This document shows positions 16,560 through 26,834 of a stretch of DNA of 64,000 nucleotides, piece by piece. Source of the DNA: Pseudomonas vancouverensis (lineage in GTDB: Bacteria; Pseudomonadota; Gammaproteobacteria; Pseudomonadales; Pseudomonadaceae). The position numbers were made by a program, and so were the translations under genes. The stretch covers positions 1-64,000 of the forward strand of contig NZ_RRZK01000014.1 in the NCBI RefSeq assembly GCF_004348895.1, written 5' to 3'. Positions within the stretch are counted from its first letter, which is position 1. Each line of letters starts with the position of its first letter. The notes under the pieces were generated by a model. The model searched no databases. It was not told the origin of the DNA and saw only the letters and a program-made list of their open reading frames with translations.

Positions 16560-17294
16560 GTGACCCAGCTGAATTTGCTGTGCCTGCCCTATTCGGGCGC
16601 GAGTGCCATGGTCTACAGCCGCTGGCGGCGCAAGCTGCCGCAGTGGCTCAACCTGCAACCGGTGGAACTGCCGGGACGCGGCGCTCGCTACGGTGAGCCG
16701 TTGCACACCGACATGCGCCGCCTGGCGCTGCAACTGGCCCACGAACAAAAAGCCACGCTCAAGGCGCCCTATGCCCTGTTTGGCCACAGCATGGGCGCAT
16801 TGCTGGCCTGCGAAATGGCCCACGCCTTTCGCGCGCTGGGTTGCCCGGAGCCGGTCGCGCTGTTCGCCTCCGGCACCGCCGCGCCGAACCTGCGTGCAGA
16901 CTATGACCGCCATTTCGCCGAAGCAAAAACCGACGCCGAACTGATCGATCAACTGCGCACCCTCAATGGCACCAGCGAAGAAATCCTCGCCAACAAAGAA
17001 TTGATGAGCCTGACCTTGCCGGTGCTCCGCGCAGACTTTCTCTTGTGCGGACGCTTCGAGCCGGTCCGGCGCCCCTTGCTCAAATGCCCGGTGCACGTGC
17101 TCGGCGGCAAGACCGACCGCGCCAGCACCGAGCAATTGATCGCCTGGAGCCAGGAAACCCATGGCAGTTTCTCGCTGGACATGCTCGCCGGCGGGCACTT
17201 CTTCATCCATGAACACGAGGCCAAGGTGCTGCGGGTAATCAAGGATCAGCTGGAAGTGCATCATCGGCGGCATGGATTGATGGCCGTCAGCTGA
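16560..17294 (+). CDS. Type II thioesterase of the pyoverdine NRPS (PvdG-like)
   Basis: A stand-alone alpha/beta hydrolase of 244 aa that would remove wrongly loaded acyl or aminoacyl groups from NRPS carrier domains. It opens with LLCLPYSGASAMVYSRW, carries GHSMGA with the nucleophile at S77, and ends with GGHFFIHEH supplying the catalytic His. GTG at 16560 follows GAGGTAAG. In P. aeruginosa pvdG stands next to pvdL; here the gene is upstream of the peptide-chain NRPSs. It could be PvdG itself or a second type II enzyme, so no symbol is given. Confidence 0.83.
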   Translation: MTQLNLLCLPYSGASAMVYSRWRRKLPQWLNLQPVELPGRGARYGEPLHTDMRRLALQLAHEQKATLKAPYALFGHSMGALLACEMAHAFRALGCPEPVALFASGTAAPNLRADYDRHFAEAKTDAELIDQLRTLNGTSEEILANKELMSLTLPVLRADFLLCGRFEPVRRPLLKCPVHVLGGKTDRASTEQLIAWSQETHGSFSLDMLAGGHFFIHEHEAKVLRVIKDQLEVHHRRHGLMAVS

Positions 17295-17320
17295 CCCGAC
17301 TCTAAAATCACCTCAATCCC

Positions 17321-17414
17321 CCTGTGGGAGCGAGCTTGCTCGCGATAGCGGTGTTTCAGCTGAATCACTTCTGACTGGACGGACGCCATCGCGAGCAAGC
17401 TCGCTCCCACAGGG
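17321..17414. repeat. REPIN (paired REP sequences)
   Basis: CCTGTGGGAGCGAGCTTGCT at 17321-17340 and onward is mirrored by its complement ending at 17414, with a short central spacer. It occupies the gap between the thioesterase and the first NRPS gene. Confidence 0.88.
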
Positions 17415-17458
17415 TTATGCATCAGCCTGTTGTCCGCGTTTCATCTCCTCTCGATCCG

Positions 17459-17482
17459 CTAATTTTTCCCGCCTGCATTCGT
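17459..17482 (+). promoter_or_regulatory. Candidate PvdS promoter of the NRPS operon
   Basis: CTAATTTTTCCC at 17459 onward followed by CGT at 17480-17482 resembles the iron-starvation box (TAAAT-N16-CGT). The TAATT variant gives 15 bp spacing, or 16 bp counted from CTAAT. It lies 57 bp upstream of the NRPS start codon. Confidence 0.45.
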
Positions 17483-17538
17483 TTTACAAAAAACGACGCG
17501 CCATCGCGCCTCCTGCCTACTGATGCGGATGCTGAGAA

Positions 17539-20500
17539 ATGAATGCTGAAGACGCCTTGAAACTTGCTCGCCGGTTTATCGGGTTGCCCTTGGAAAAGCG
17601 CCAGATGTTCCTTGCGGCCCTGGCGAAGGAGGGCGTGGACTTCGCTCGTTTTCCGATTCCTGCCGGCGTCGAGGCCGAGGATCGTCAGGCAGTGTCTTAC
17701 GCCCAGCAACGCATGTGGTTTCTCTGGCAACTGGAGCCTCACAGTGGCGCCTACAACCTGCCGGGCGCGGTGCGCTTGAGCGGACGCTTGAACCGTTCGG
17801 CACTGGAGCAGGCCTTTGCCAGCCTGGTGGCCCGCCATGAAACCTTGCGCACGGTGTTCCAGCGTCAGCCTGACGACAGCCTGCTGCAGGTTCCGGCGAC
17901 CGCACCCTTGTTGATCGAGACCATGGATCTCACGGCGTTGGCCAAGGATGAGCGTGAACGCGCAGTGGCTGAAACCGCCCAGCAGCAATCGATGTTGCCC
18001 TTCGACCTGGCGGTCGGCCCATTGCTGCGCGTCACCCTGCTCAAGCTCGCCGAACAGGAGCACGTCCTGCTGCTGACCCTGCACCACATCGTCTCCGACG
18101 GTTGGTCGATGAACGTGCTGATCGATGAATTTGTCCGCTGCTACGACGCTTTCGACGCGGGCGCGCAACCGCAACTGGCGCCGTTGCCGATCCAGTACAG
18201 CGACTATGCGTTGTGGCAGCGACGCTGGCTGGAAGCGGGGGAGCAGGCACGGCAGCTCGACTACTGGCAACAGCAGTTGGGCGACGAGCACCCCGTGCTG
18301 GAGTTGCCACTGGACCATGCGCGCCCGGCAATCCCTAGCTATCGCGGCACACGCTACGAATTCGCCATCGACGGGCAACTGGCCGAGCAACTGCGCAGCA
18401 CCGCGCAGCAACACAACGTCACCCTGTTCATGCTGCTGCTCGGCGCATTCAACGTGCTGCTGCATCGCTACACCGGGCAAAACGACATCCGCGTCGGCGT
18501 GCCGATTGCTAACCGCAATCGCGCTGAAGTCGAAGGCCTGATCGGTTTCTTCGTCAACACCCAGGTGCTGCGCACGCAACTTGATGGGCATACCCGCGTC
18601 GATGAGTTGCTGCGCGCAACCAAGGAAACCGCCCTCGGCGCCCAGGCCCATCAGGACCTGCCGTTCGAGCGTCTGGTCGATGCCTTGAAACTGGAGCGCA
18701 GCCTCAGCCACACACCCCTGTTCCAGGTGATGTACAACCACCAGCCCCAGGTGGCCGACATGGCGTCGGTCAGCAGCGCATCCGGCCTGGTGCTGGGCAG
18801 CCTCGCCTGGCAAAGCCGCACCACCCAGTTCGACCTAACCCTGGACACCTGGGAAAAAGGCGGCAAGCTGCACGCCGCGTTGACCTACGCCAGCGACCTG
18901 TTCGAAGCCGCGACCATCGCGCGCATGGCCGAGCACTGGACCCGTCTGTTGCAGGCCATGGTGACGGATTCGAGCCAGCGCATCGGTGAGCTGCCGATGC
19001 TGTCGGCGGATGAACAACGGGTGTTGGTCCACGACTGGAACCGCACGGCGCAGGTCTATCCCGTCGATCAATCCGTGCATCAACTGATTGAGGCCCAGGC
19101 TCGGCGTACCCCCGAGGCTCCGGCGCTGGTGTTTGGCGAACGCCAACTCAGCTATGGGCAACTCGAGGCTCGTGCCAATCAACTGGCTCACTGCTTGCGC
19201 GAGCAGGGTGTCGGGCCCGATGTGCTGGTGGGGATCTGCGTCGAGCGTTCGCTGGAGATGGTCATCGGCCTGCTGGCGATTCTCAAGGCCGGTGGTGCCT
19301 ACGTGCCGCTCGATCCGGAGTACCCGGCGGAACGCCTGGCCTACATGATCGAGGACAGTGCGATTGGCCTGCTGCTGACGCAAAGTGCCTTGCTCGAAGC
19401 GCTGCCAACCGAGGGCGTCAAGGTGCTGATCCTCGATCAGGCGCAGGACTGGCTCGCCAATTACAGCGAAACCTGCCCGCAGGTCGCGGTTCATCCGTTG
19501 AACCTGGCCTATGTGATCTACACCTCTGGTTCCACCGGCAAGCCCAAAGGCGCGGGCAATAGTCATGGCGCGCTGGTCAACCGCTTGTGCTGGATGCAGC
19601 AGGCCTACGCCATCGATGGCGGCGACTCGGTGTTGCAGAAAACCCCGTTCAGCTTCGACGTGTCGGTGTGGGAATTTTTCTGGCCACTGATGACCGGTGC
19701 GCGTCTGGTGGTGGCGCCGCCGGGTGCCCATCGTGAACCGGCGCGCCTGATCCAGCTCATCGGCGACCACAACATCAGCACCTTGCACTTCGTGCCGTCG
19801 ATGCTCCAGGCGTTTATCCACGAACCGGGCGTCGAGGTGTGCACCGGCCTCAAGCGCATAATGTGCAGCGGTGAAGCCCTGCCGCTGGATGCGCAGTTGC
19901 ACGTGTTCGCCAAACTGCCCAATGCCGGGCTGTTCAACCTGTATGGGCCGACTGAAGCAGCCATCGACGTCACCCACTGGACTTGCGTCGACGAAGGCGT
20001 CGACAGCGTGCCTATCGGCCGCGCCATCGCCAACCTGCGCACCCATGTGCTCGATGCCCGGTTGATGCCGGTGCCGGCGGGCGTGGCAGGTGAGTTGTAC
20101 CTCGGCGGTGCCGGCCTGGCGCGCAGTTATCACCGGCGTCCGGCGCTGACTGCGGAGCGTTTTGTGCCGTGCCCGTTCCATGACGGTGCGCGCCTGTACC
20201 GCACCGGTGACCGCGTGCGTCAGCGCGCCGATGGCGTGATCGAATACCTCGGGCGTCTCGATCATCAGGTCAAGCTGCGTGGCCTGCGCATCGAACTGGG
20301 GGAAATTGAAACCCGTCTGATGCAGCACCCGCGGGTGCGCGAGGCCGTGGTGCTGGTGCAGGGCGGCAAACAGCTGGTGGCGTATCTGCTGCTGGAAAAC
20401 GCCGAGCCCGATCCGCAGTGGCCGCAAACCCTCAAGGCCTGGCTGCTCGGCAGCCTGCCGGAATTCATGGTGCCGACCTGCCTGATGGCGCTGGACGCCA

Positions 20501-23500
20501 TGCCGGTGACCGCCAACGGCAAGCTCGACCGCAAAGCCTTGCCGCAACCCGACGCCGCACCGGAGCAAGCCTTCGTCGCGCCGCAGGATGCAATGCAGGT
20601 GACGCTGGCGCAGATCTGGCAGGACGTGCTGGGACTGGAGCGTGTAGGCCTCGAAGATAACTTCTTCGAACTGGGCGGCGATTCGATCATTTCCATTCAG
20701 GTAGTCAGCCGTGCCCGTCAGGCCGGGATTCGTCTCAGCCCGCGTGACCTGTTCCAGTACCAGACGGTGCGCAGCCTGGCGCTGGTGGCCGTGCTCGAGC
20801 ATCACAGCAGCATTGACCAAGGGCCGGTCAGCGGCGAGGTGCCGTTGACGCCAGCACAGCACTACTTTTTCGAACAGGCCATTGCCCAGCGTCAACACTG
20901 GAACCAATCGTTGTTGCTGACACCCCGTGCGGCGCTCGACCCTGGAGCATTGGAGGCGGCGCTGGTCGCGGTCATCAACCACCATGACGCCCTGCGCCTG
21001 CGCTTTATCGACAGTGCGGACGGCTGGCAGCAGCGCCATACCGCACCAGTTGAAACGAGCGGACTTTGGCAGCGCCATGGGGTCTCGACGCAAGAGCTCA
21101 CTGCGCTGTGCGACGAAGCGCAACGCAGCCTCGATCTGGCAGACGGCCCACTGCTGCGCGCCTTGCTGGTCAACCTCGAGGATGGCAGCCAGCGCCTGCT
21201 GCTGGTGGTGCATCACCTGGTGGTCGACGGGGTGTCCTGGCGGGTATTGCTTGAAGACCTGCAACGGGCCTGCACGCAAGCGGCTGCCGGTCAGCCTGTG
21301 GCCTTGCCGGCGAAAACCAGCGCCTATCAAGCCTGGGCCACGCAACTGCAACAGCATGCACGCACGCTGGACGAGCAATTGCCATACTGGCAGGCGCAAG
21401 TGGCGGATGCCCAAGACCTGCCGTGCGACAACCCGCAAGGCAGCCTGGAACATCGCCATGGTCACAAGATCGAATCGAAGCTCGATGCCGAACTGACCCG
21501 GCAGTTGCTGCAACGGGCGCCAGCCGCGTACCGCACCCAGGTCAACGACTTGCTGCTGACTGCACTGGCGCGGGTGATCTGCCGTTGGAGCGGGCAGGGC
21601 TCGACACTGATCCAGCTCGAAGGCCACGGTCGCGAAGACCTGTCCGAGCACCTCGACCTGACCCGTACCCTCGGCTGGTTCACCAGCCTGTTCCCGGTGC
21701 GCCTGCAACCGGCAGCCGAGACCGCCCAGGCAATCAAATCGATCAAGGAACAACTGCGCGCCATTCCCGGCAAAGGCCTGGGCTACGGCGTGCTGCGTTA
21801 TCTCGCTGAGCCGGCGCAACGTGAGGCCCTGCAAGGCTTGCCGACACCGCGCATCACCTTCAATTACCTCGGCCAGTTCGACCGCCAGTTCGATGATCAG
21901 GCGCTGTTTGTTCCGGCCTCGGAAAACGGCGGCCAGGCCCAGGGCGACGACGCGCCGCTGGCCAACTGGCTGACCCTGGAAGGTCAGGTCTACGGCGGGC
22001 AACTGTCGCTGCAATGGGGTTTCAGTCGCGACATGTTCGCCGACAGCACGGTGCAACAACTGGCGGATGCCTACGTCGATGAACTCAAGAAACTGATCGA
22101 ACACTGCTGTACCACGGCAGCCGGGCAGGTCACGCCCTCGGACTTCCCGCTGGCGCGCATCACCCAGGCCCAGCTCGACGCCTTGCCCGTCGCCGCACCA
22201 GCCATCGAAGACCTGTACCCGCTGACGCCGATGCAGCAGGGCATGCTCTTTCACACGCTGTATGAGCCGCAGGCCGAGGCCTACATCAACCAGTTGCGCC
22301 TGGAGATTCACGGGCTTGACCTGGCGGCATTCGGCCGTGCCTGGCAAGCGGCGATCAACCGCCACGACATCCTGCGCAGCAGCTTCCACTGGCTGGATCT
22401 TGCACAGGCGCATCAGGTGATTCACCGCCAGATCGACCTGCAACTGCAAGTGATCGAAGCCAATGCCATCGACCTCGACGCTCTGGCTGGCGAAGAGCGC
22501 AGCCGTGGCTTCGAACTCAGTACCGCGCCGTTGTTCCGATTACTGCTGGTCAAACAGGGCGGCGAACAATGGCACCTGATCTACACCAGCCACCACATCC
22601 TCATGGACGGCTGGAGCAACGCCCAGTTGCTCGGTGAAGTGATCCAGCATTACGCCGGACAAACGCCGAGCAAGCCTGTGGGGCAATACCGCGACTATCT
22701 CGCCTGGCTCGCGCAACACTCGCAGGCGGCGGGCGAGCAGTTCTGGAAGCACGTGCTGACAGCGCTGGAAACCCCAACGCTGCTGGCGCAAGCCTTGCCC
22801 GCACCAAACGAAGGGCAGGGCATGGGCGAGCATCAGCTGACCCTTGATAGCGCCGCATTGCAACGTCTGAGCGACTTCGCCCGACAGCAGAAAGTCACCC
22901 TCAACACCTTGATTCAAGGCGCCTGGTCACTGCTGTTGCAGCGCTACACCGGCCAAACCTGCGTGGCGTTTGGTGCGACCGTTGCCGGGCGTTCGGCACC
23001 GCTGCCGGGCATCGAGCAACAGTTGGGGCTGTTCATCAACACCTTGCCGATCATCGCCGCGCCGACTTCGGGGCAAACAGTGGCGCAATGGCTCGACGCG
23101 CTGCAAGCGCAGAACCTCAGCCTGCGCGAGTTCGAGCATGTGCCGTTGTACGACATTCAGAACTGGGCGGGGCATCAAGGCGCGCTGTTCGACAGCTTGC
23201 TGGTGTTCGAAAACTTCCCGGTGGCCGAGGCGCTCAAGCAAGGCGCACCGGCCGGGCTGACCTTCGGTGCACTGCACAACCACGAAATCACCAGCTATCC
23301 GCTGACCCTCGGTGTCGAAGCGGGTGGGACATTGCGACTGGATTTCAGTTTTAACCGCTCGCTGTTCAGCGCCGCGCAGATCAGCCGGATGGGGGCGAGT
23401 CTGCTGCATGTGCTGGAGCAGTTCGTCGCGCAGCCGCAACAGACGCTGGGCGCCATCGGCCTGCTCGACGCTGATGCACAGGCGCAGGTGTTGCGCCATT

Positions 23501-26500
23501 CCCGCCCGCCGGCAGCGCTGCTGGACAGCCCGTTGCTGGCCCATCAACGCTTCGAGCAACAAGCCGCACGCACCCCGCACGCCTTGGCGATCATCGCCGG
23601 CGACGAACGCCTGACCTATGGCCAACTCAACGCCCGGGCCAACCAGCTCGCCCATCGCCTGCGAGCGCAAGGTGTCGCGCCGGGGCAGCGGGTAGGGCTG
23701 TCGGTACGGCGCTCGGCGCGGATGATTGTCAGCCTGATGGCGATCCTCAAGGCAGGCGCCGGTTATGTGCCCCTCGATCCGGATTACCCGGCCGAACGCC
23801 TGGCCTACATGATCGAAGACAGCGGCATGGACCTGTTGCTGGCGCAATCGGGGCTACTGGCCGAGGTGGTATTGCCAGAAGGCCTGCCGTGCCTGTCGCT
23901 CGATGCCAGCGTGAGCGAGTACGCCACTGACAATCTGGCGAACCTCGCCAGCACCGAAGACCTCGCGTACCTGATCTACACCTCCGGCTCCACCGGTCGA
24001 CCGAAAGGTGTTTGCCTGACTCACGCCGCGCTGCGCGAGTTCTGCGTGATCGCCGCCGACTATTCGCAACTCACGGCGCAGGATCGCGTCCTGCAATTCG
24101 CCACCTTCAGTTTCGATGGCTTCGTCGAGCAGTGCTACCCGCCGCTGTGTGTCGGCGCGGCATTGGTCATGCGCGGCGATGAGTTGTGGGACACCGAAAC
24201 GCTCTATCGGCAGATCATCGAGCAGGGCGTGACCCTGGCGGATTTGCCGGCGGCCTACTGGTTCCTGCTGGCGCAGGACTGGGCCGCGCAACCGCACCGC
24301 GACAAGGGACGGCTGCGCCAGGTCCACGTCGGCGGCGAAGCCATGTCCCTGGAGGGCCTGAAGCTGTGGCACGCCGCTGGCCTGGGCGATGTGCGCCTGC
24401 TCAACACCTATGGCCCGACCGAAGCCACAGTGGTCTCCAGCATTCACCCATGCACCCAAGTCGATAGCCGTAACCCGCTTGGCGTACCCATCGGCAAAGC
24501 GTTGCCGGGGCGAGCCTTGTACGTGCTCGACAGCGAGGGGCACTTGCTGCCTGATGGTTGCGTGGGGGAGTTGTGCATTGGTGGTGATGCCGGTCTGGCT
24601 CAGCGATATCACCAGCGCCCGGGGCTGAGTGCCGAGCGCTTTATCGCCGATCCGTTTTCCACCACGCCGGGGGCGCGGCTGTACCGCAGCGGCGACCTGG
24701 CGCGCTACCGCGAAGACGGTGTGTTGCAGTACCTGGGACGCATCGACCATCAGGTGAAAATTCGCGGCTTCCGTGTCGAACTGGGTGAACTCGAAGCGCA
24801 TCTGCAAGCGTTGCCGATGCTCAACGAAGCGGCGGTACTGGTTCACGAAGGCGCCGGCGGCAAGCAACTGATCGGCTATGTCGTCGTTGCCGATGAACAC
24901 AAGTCGTACGGCGATGCGCGACAACTCACCGACACCGTGCGTCGGGCACTGGGCGAGCGTTTGCCGGACTACATGCTGCCCACGCAACTGGTGTTGATGG
25001 CTGCGCTGCCACTGAACCGCAACGGCAAGCTCGACCGCGCCGCGCTGCCCGCGCCTGAACTATGGGAGGCCGCCTCGGGCACGCCGCCCCATGGCGGGCT
25101 GGAAACGCAACTGGCGCAGATCTGGCAGCAGGTGTTGCAGGTCAGCCGTGTCGACCGCGAGAACAGCTTCTTCGAGCTGGGCGGGCATTCCTTGCTGGCC
25201 ACGCAAATCGTCTCGCAGATTCGTCAGCAGTTGGGCCTGTCGGTAAGTTTGCGTTGCCTGTTCGAGCATCCGTGTCTCGTAGATTTCGCGACTCAGGTGC
25301 AAGCGTTGCAACCTGTCAGCGAACGACCGGCACTGCTGCCCGATACCTCCGGCGAGCGCCAACCCTTGTCCTTTGCCCAGCAGCGCTTGTGGTTCCTGTG
25401 GAATCTGGAGCCGGACAGCTCGATGTACAACATGCCCGGTGCCCTGCGCCTGCGTGGCGAGCTGAATCTCGACGCCCTGCGGCAGACCTTCGACGCCCTG
25501 GTGCAGCGTCACGCCGTGTTGCGCACCACGTTCTACGAAGAGCACGGCCAGGCCTGGCAGCGGGTTCACCCGCAGCTGCCGCTGGACTTCGTCGAGGTTG
25601 ACTTGCGCGCTCTGCTGGCGCCGGACGTCGAGGCGCAGCGACTGGCCCATGACGAAGTGGCCCGACCGTTCGACCTGCGCCATGGTCCGCTGCTGCGGAT
25701 CCGGGTACTGCGCCTGGCGGATCAGGAACACGTGCTGTTGCTGACGGTGCACCACATCGCCGCCGATGATGCCTCGTTCCGCGTGTTGATCAACGAATTC
25801 GTCACCCTCTATCCACGCTTCAGTCGTGGCCAGACGCCGCAACTCCCCGCGCAGGGCGTGCAGTACGCCGACTTCGCCAGATGGCAGCGCCAGTGGCTGG
25901 AGCAGGGCGGTGAACTGCAGCGTCAACTCGACTACTGGCAGCAGCGGCTGGGCGAACCGCAAGCGGTACTGGAACTGCCGGCCGACGGCGACCGTCGTGT
26001 GGCTGCGCAGGGTGCCACTGCCCACTTCACCTTCAGCCGCGAGCTCAGCGCGCAACTGCGCGACTTCGCCCGCCAGCACGACCTGACCTTGTTCATGCTG
26101 CTCCTGGGCGGTTTCACCCTGGTGTTGCACCAGCGCACTCAGGTCGATCGGGTGCGCATCGGCACCGATATCGCCAACCGCAATCACGCCGGGCTTGAAG
26201 AAATGCTCGGCTTCTTCGTTAACCAATTAGTACTGCAATTGGACATCGATGCCGGGCAGTCGGCGGGGAAATGGCTGGATGCTTGTCGCCGGACGGTGCT
26301 GGAGGCTTCGGACCATCAGGACCTGCCGTTCGAACGTCTGGTGGAGGCCTTGCGTTTGCCCCGTCGGGCGGGGCGTTCGCCGCTGTTCGACATCAAGCTG
26401 ATTTATCAGGAAGGGGTAGGGCGCTTGCCGTCCATGGACGGCTTGCTGGTCGAGGATTTCCCGTCCGGACGCCAGGCCGCCGAGATCGGCATGGTCGCCG

Positions 26501-26781
26501 CGTTCTACAACGACGCCGAGCACGTTCACCTGAGTTTCGAGACGGCGGCCGGTCAGTACCTGCCGAGCACGCTTGCGTGTTTGTCCGAGCAGATTCAGGC
26601 GGTGCTGCAGGCGCTGATGGCGGAGGACGACAGGCAGATCGGGCAGTTGCTGGAACTGGCCGCTGACGTACAGCGTCGTGCTGATCTGCAACTGAGCGAA
26701 CAACGCAGGGCATTGCTCGGTACGACCATGCCGATCCGGCGCCGCCCGGTGAACCGAGGCGCACCGACCGCCGCGGACTGA
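17539..26781 (+). CDS. pvdI: Pyoverdine NRPS 1: C-A(Ser)-T-E / C-A(Lys)-T / C
   Basis: Cytoplasmic NRPS of 3080 aa that adds the first two residues of the pyoverdine peptide. Order: C (about 50-480, HHIVSDG at H182); A1 (515-1005); T1 (LGGDS, S1049); epimerase (HHLVVDG at H1225, then FNYLGQFD); C2 (HHILMDG at H1685); A2 (2000-2507); T2 (LGGHS, S2551); terminal C (2610-3040). A1 specificity residues read D-V-W-H-M-S-L-I-D, the serine code; with E this gives D-Ser. A2 reads D-G-E-D-H-G-T-V-V, the lysine code of pyoverdine synthetases. The terminal C has HHIAADD (H2738-D2744), the last Gly replaced by Asp, and must work with the next protein. Its N-terminus matches PvdI as I recall it. The 54-bp gap to the hydroxylase implies an operon. 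Confidence 0.93.
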   Translation: MNAEDALKLARRFIGLPLEKRQMFLAALAKEGVDFARFPIPAGVEAEDRQAVSYAQQRMWFLWQLEPHSGAYNLPGAVRLSGRLNRSALEQAFASLVARHETLRTVFQRQPDDSLLQVPATAPLLIETMDLTALAKDERERAVAETAQQQSMLPFDLAVGPLLRVTLLKLAEQEHVLLLTLHHIVSDGWSMNVLIDEFVRCYDAFDAGAQPQLAPLPIQYSDYALWQRRWLEAGEQARQLDYWQQQLGDEHPVLELPLDHARPAIPSYRGTRYEFAIDGQLAEQLRSTAQQHNVTLFMLLLGAFNVLLHRYTGQNDIRVGVPIANRNRAEVEGLIGFFVNTQVLRTQLDGHTRVDELLRATKETALGAQAHQDLPFERLVDALKLERSLSHTPLFQVMYNHQPQVADMASVSSASGLVLGSLAWQSRTTQFDLTLDTWEKGGKLHAALTYASDLFEAATIARMAEHWTRLLQAMVTDSSQRIGELPMLSADEQRVLVHDWNRTAQVYPVDQSVHQLIEAQARRTPEAPALVFGERQLSYGQLEARANQLAHCLREQGVGPDVLVGICVERSLEMVIGLLAILKAGGAYVPLDPEYPAERLAYMIEDSAIGLLLTQSALLEALPTEGVKVLILDQAQDWLANYSETCPQVAVHPLNLAYVIYTSGSTGKPKGAGNSHGALVNRLCWMQQAYAIDGGDSVLQKTPFSFDVSVWEFFWPLMTGARLVVAPPGAHREPARLIQLIGDHNISTLHFVPSMLQAFIHEPGVEVCTGLKRIMCSGEALPLDAQLHVFAKLPNAGLFNLYGPTEAAIDVTHWTCVDEGVDSVPIGRAIANLRTHVLDARLMPVPAGVAGELYLGGAGLARSYHRRPALTAERFVPCPFHDGARLYRTGDRVRQRADGVIEYLGRLDHQVKLRGLRIELGEIETRLMQHPRVREAVVLVQGGKQLVAYLLLENAEPDPQWPQTLKAWLLGSLPEFMVPTCLMALDAMPVTANGKLDRKALPQPDAAPEQAFVAPQDAMQVTLAQIWQDVLGLERVGLEDNFFELGGDSIISIQVVSRARQAGIRLSPRDLFQYQTVRSLALVAVLEHHSSIDQGPVSGEVPLTPAQHYFFEQAIAQRQHWNQSLLLTPRAALDPGALEAALVAVINHHDALRLRFIDSADGWQQRHTAPVETSGLWQRHGVSTQELTALCDEAQRSLDLADGPLLRALLVNLEDGSQRLLLVVHHLVVDGVSWRVLLEDLQRACTQAAAGQPVALPAKTSAYQAWATQLQQHARTLDEQLPYWQAQVADAQDLPCDNPQGSLEHRHGHKIESKLDAELTRQLLQRAPAAYRTQVNDLLLTALARVICRWSGQGSTLIQLEGHGREDLSEHLDLTRTLGWFTSLFPVRLQPAAETAQAIKSIKEQLRAIPGKGLGYGVLRYLAEPAQREALQGLPTPRITFNYLGQFDRQFDDQALFVPASENGGQAQGDDAPLANWLTLEGQVYGGQLSLQWGFSRDMFADSTVQQLADAYVDELKKLIEHCCTTAAGQVTPSDFPLARITQAQLDALPVAAPAIEDLYPLTPMQQGMLFHTLYEPQAEAYINQLRLEIHGLDLAAFGRAWQAAINRHDILRSSFHWLDLAQAHQVIHRQIDLQLQVIEANAIDLDALAGEERSRGFELSTAPLFRLLLVKQGGEQWHLIYTSHHILMDGWSNAQLLGEVIQHYAGQTPSKPVGQYRDYLAWLAQHSQAAGEQFWKHVLTALETPTLLAQALPAPNEGQGMGEHQLTLDSAALQRLSDFARQQKVTLNTLIQGAWSLLLQRYTGQTCVAFGATVAGRSAPLPGIEQQLGLFINTLPIIAAPTSGQTVAQWLDALQAQNLSLREFEHVPLYDIQNWAGHQGALFDSLLVFENFPVAEALKQGAPAGLTFGALHNHEITSYPLTLGVEAGGTLRLDFSFNRSLFSAAQISRMGASLLHVLEQFVAQPQQTLGAIGLLDADAQAQVLRHSRPPAALLDSPLLAHQRFEQQAARTPHALAIIAGDERLTYGQLNARANQLAHRLRAQGVAPGQRVGLSVRRSARMIVSLMAILKAGAGYVPLDPDYPAERLAYMIEDSGMDLLLAQSGLLAEVVLPEGLPCLSLDASVSEYATDNLANLASTEDLAYLIYTSGSTGRPKGVCLTHAALREFCVIAADYSQLTAQDRVLQFATFSFDGFVEQCYPPLCVGAALVMRGDELWDTETLYRQIIEQGVTLADLPAAYWFLLAQDWAAQPHRDKGRLRQVHVGGEAMSLEGLKLWHAAGLGDVRLLNTYGPTEATVVSSIHPCTQVDSRNPLGVPIGKALPGRALYVLDSEGHLLPDGCVGELCIGGDAGLAQRYHQRPGLSAERFIADPFSTTPGARLYRSGDLARYREDGVLQYLGRIDHQVKIRGFRVELGELEAHLQALPMLNEAAVLVHEGAGGKQLIGYVVVADEHKSYGDARQLTDTVRRALGERLPDYMLPTQLVLMAALPLNRNGKLDRAALPAPELWEAASGTPPHGGLETQLAQIWQQVLQVSRVDRENSFFELGGHSLLATQIVSQIRQQLGLSVSLRCLFEHPCLVDFATQVQALQPVSERPALLPDTSGERQPLSFAQQRLWFLWNLEPDSSMYNMPGALRLRGELNLDALRQTFDALVQRHAVLRTTFYEEHGQAWQRVHPQLPLDFVEVDLRALLAPDVEAQRLAHDEVARPFDLRHGPLLRIRVLRLADQEHVLLLTVHHIAADDASFRVLINEFVTLYPRFSRGQTPQLPAQGVQYADFARWQRQWLEQGGELQRQLDYWQQRLGEPQAVLELPADGDRRVAAQGATAHFTFSRELSAQLRDFARQHDLTLFMLLLGGFTLVLHQRTQVDRVRIGTDIANRNHAGLEEMLGFFVNQLVLQLDIDAGQSAGKWLDACRRTVLEASDHQDLPFERLVEALRLPRRAGRSPLFDIKLIYQEGVGRLPSMDGLLVEDFPSGRQAAEIGMVAAFYNDAEHVHLSFETAAGQYLPSTLACLSEQIQAVLQALMAEDDRQIGQLLELAADVQRRADLQLSEQRRALLGTTMPIRRRPVNRGAPTAAD

Positions 26782-26834
26782 TTCAGTCGAGGGTGCCACA
26801 GCGGCACCCTCGTCAATACTTTCTGGAGGGGTTC

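Noticed and set aside
25366..26781. Terminal domain of NRPS 1 as a thioesterase or epimerase
   Set aside because: It has the full C-domain motif series (SFAQQRLWFLW, HHIAADD, DLPFERLVEAL) and no GxSxG; E-domain signatures are absent.
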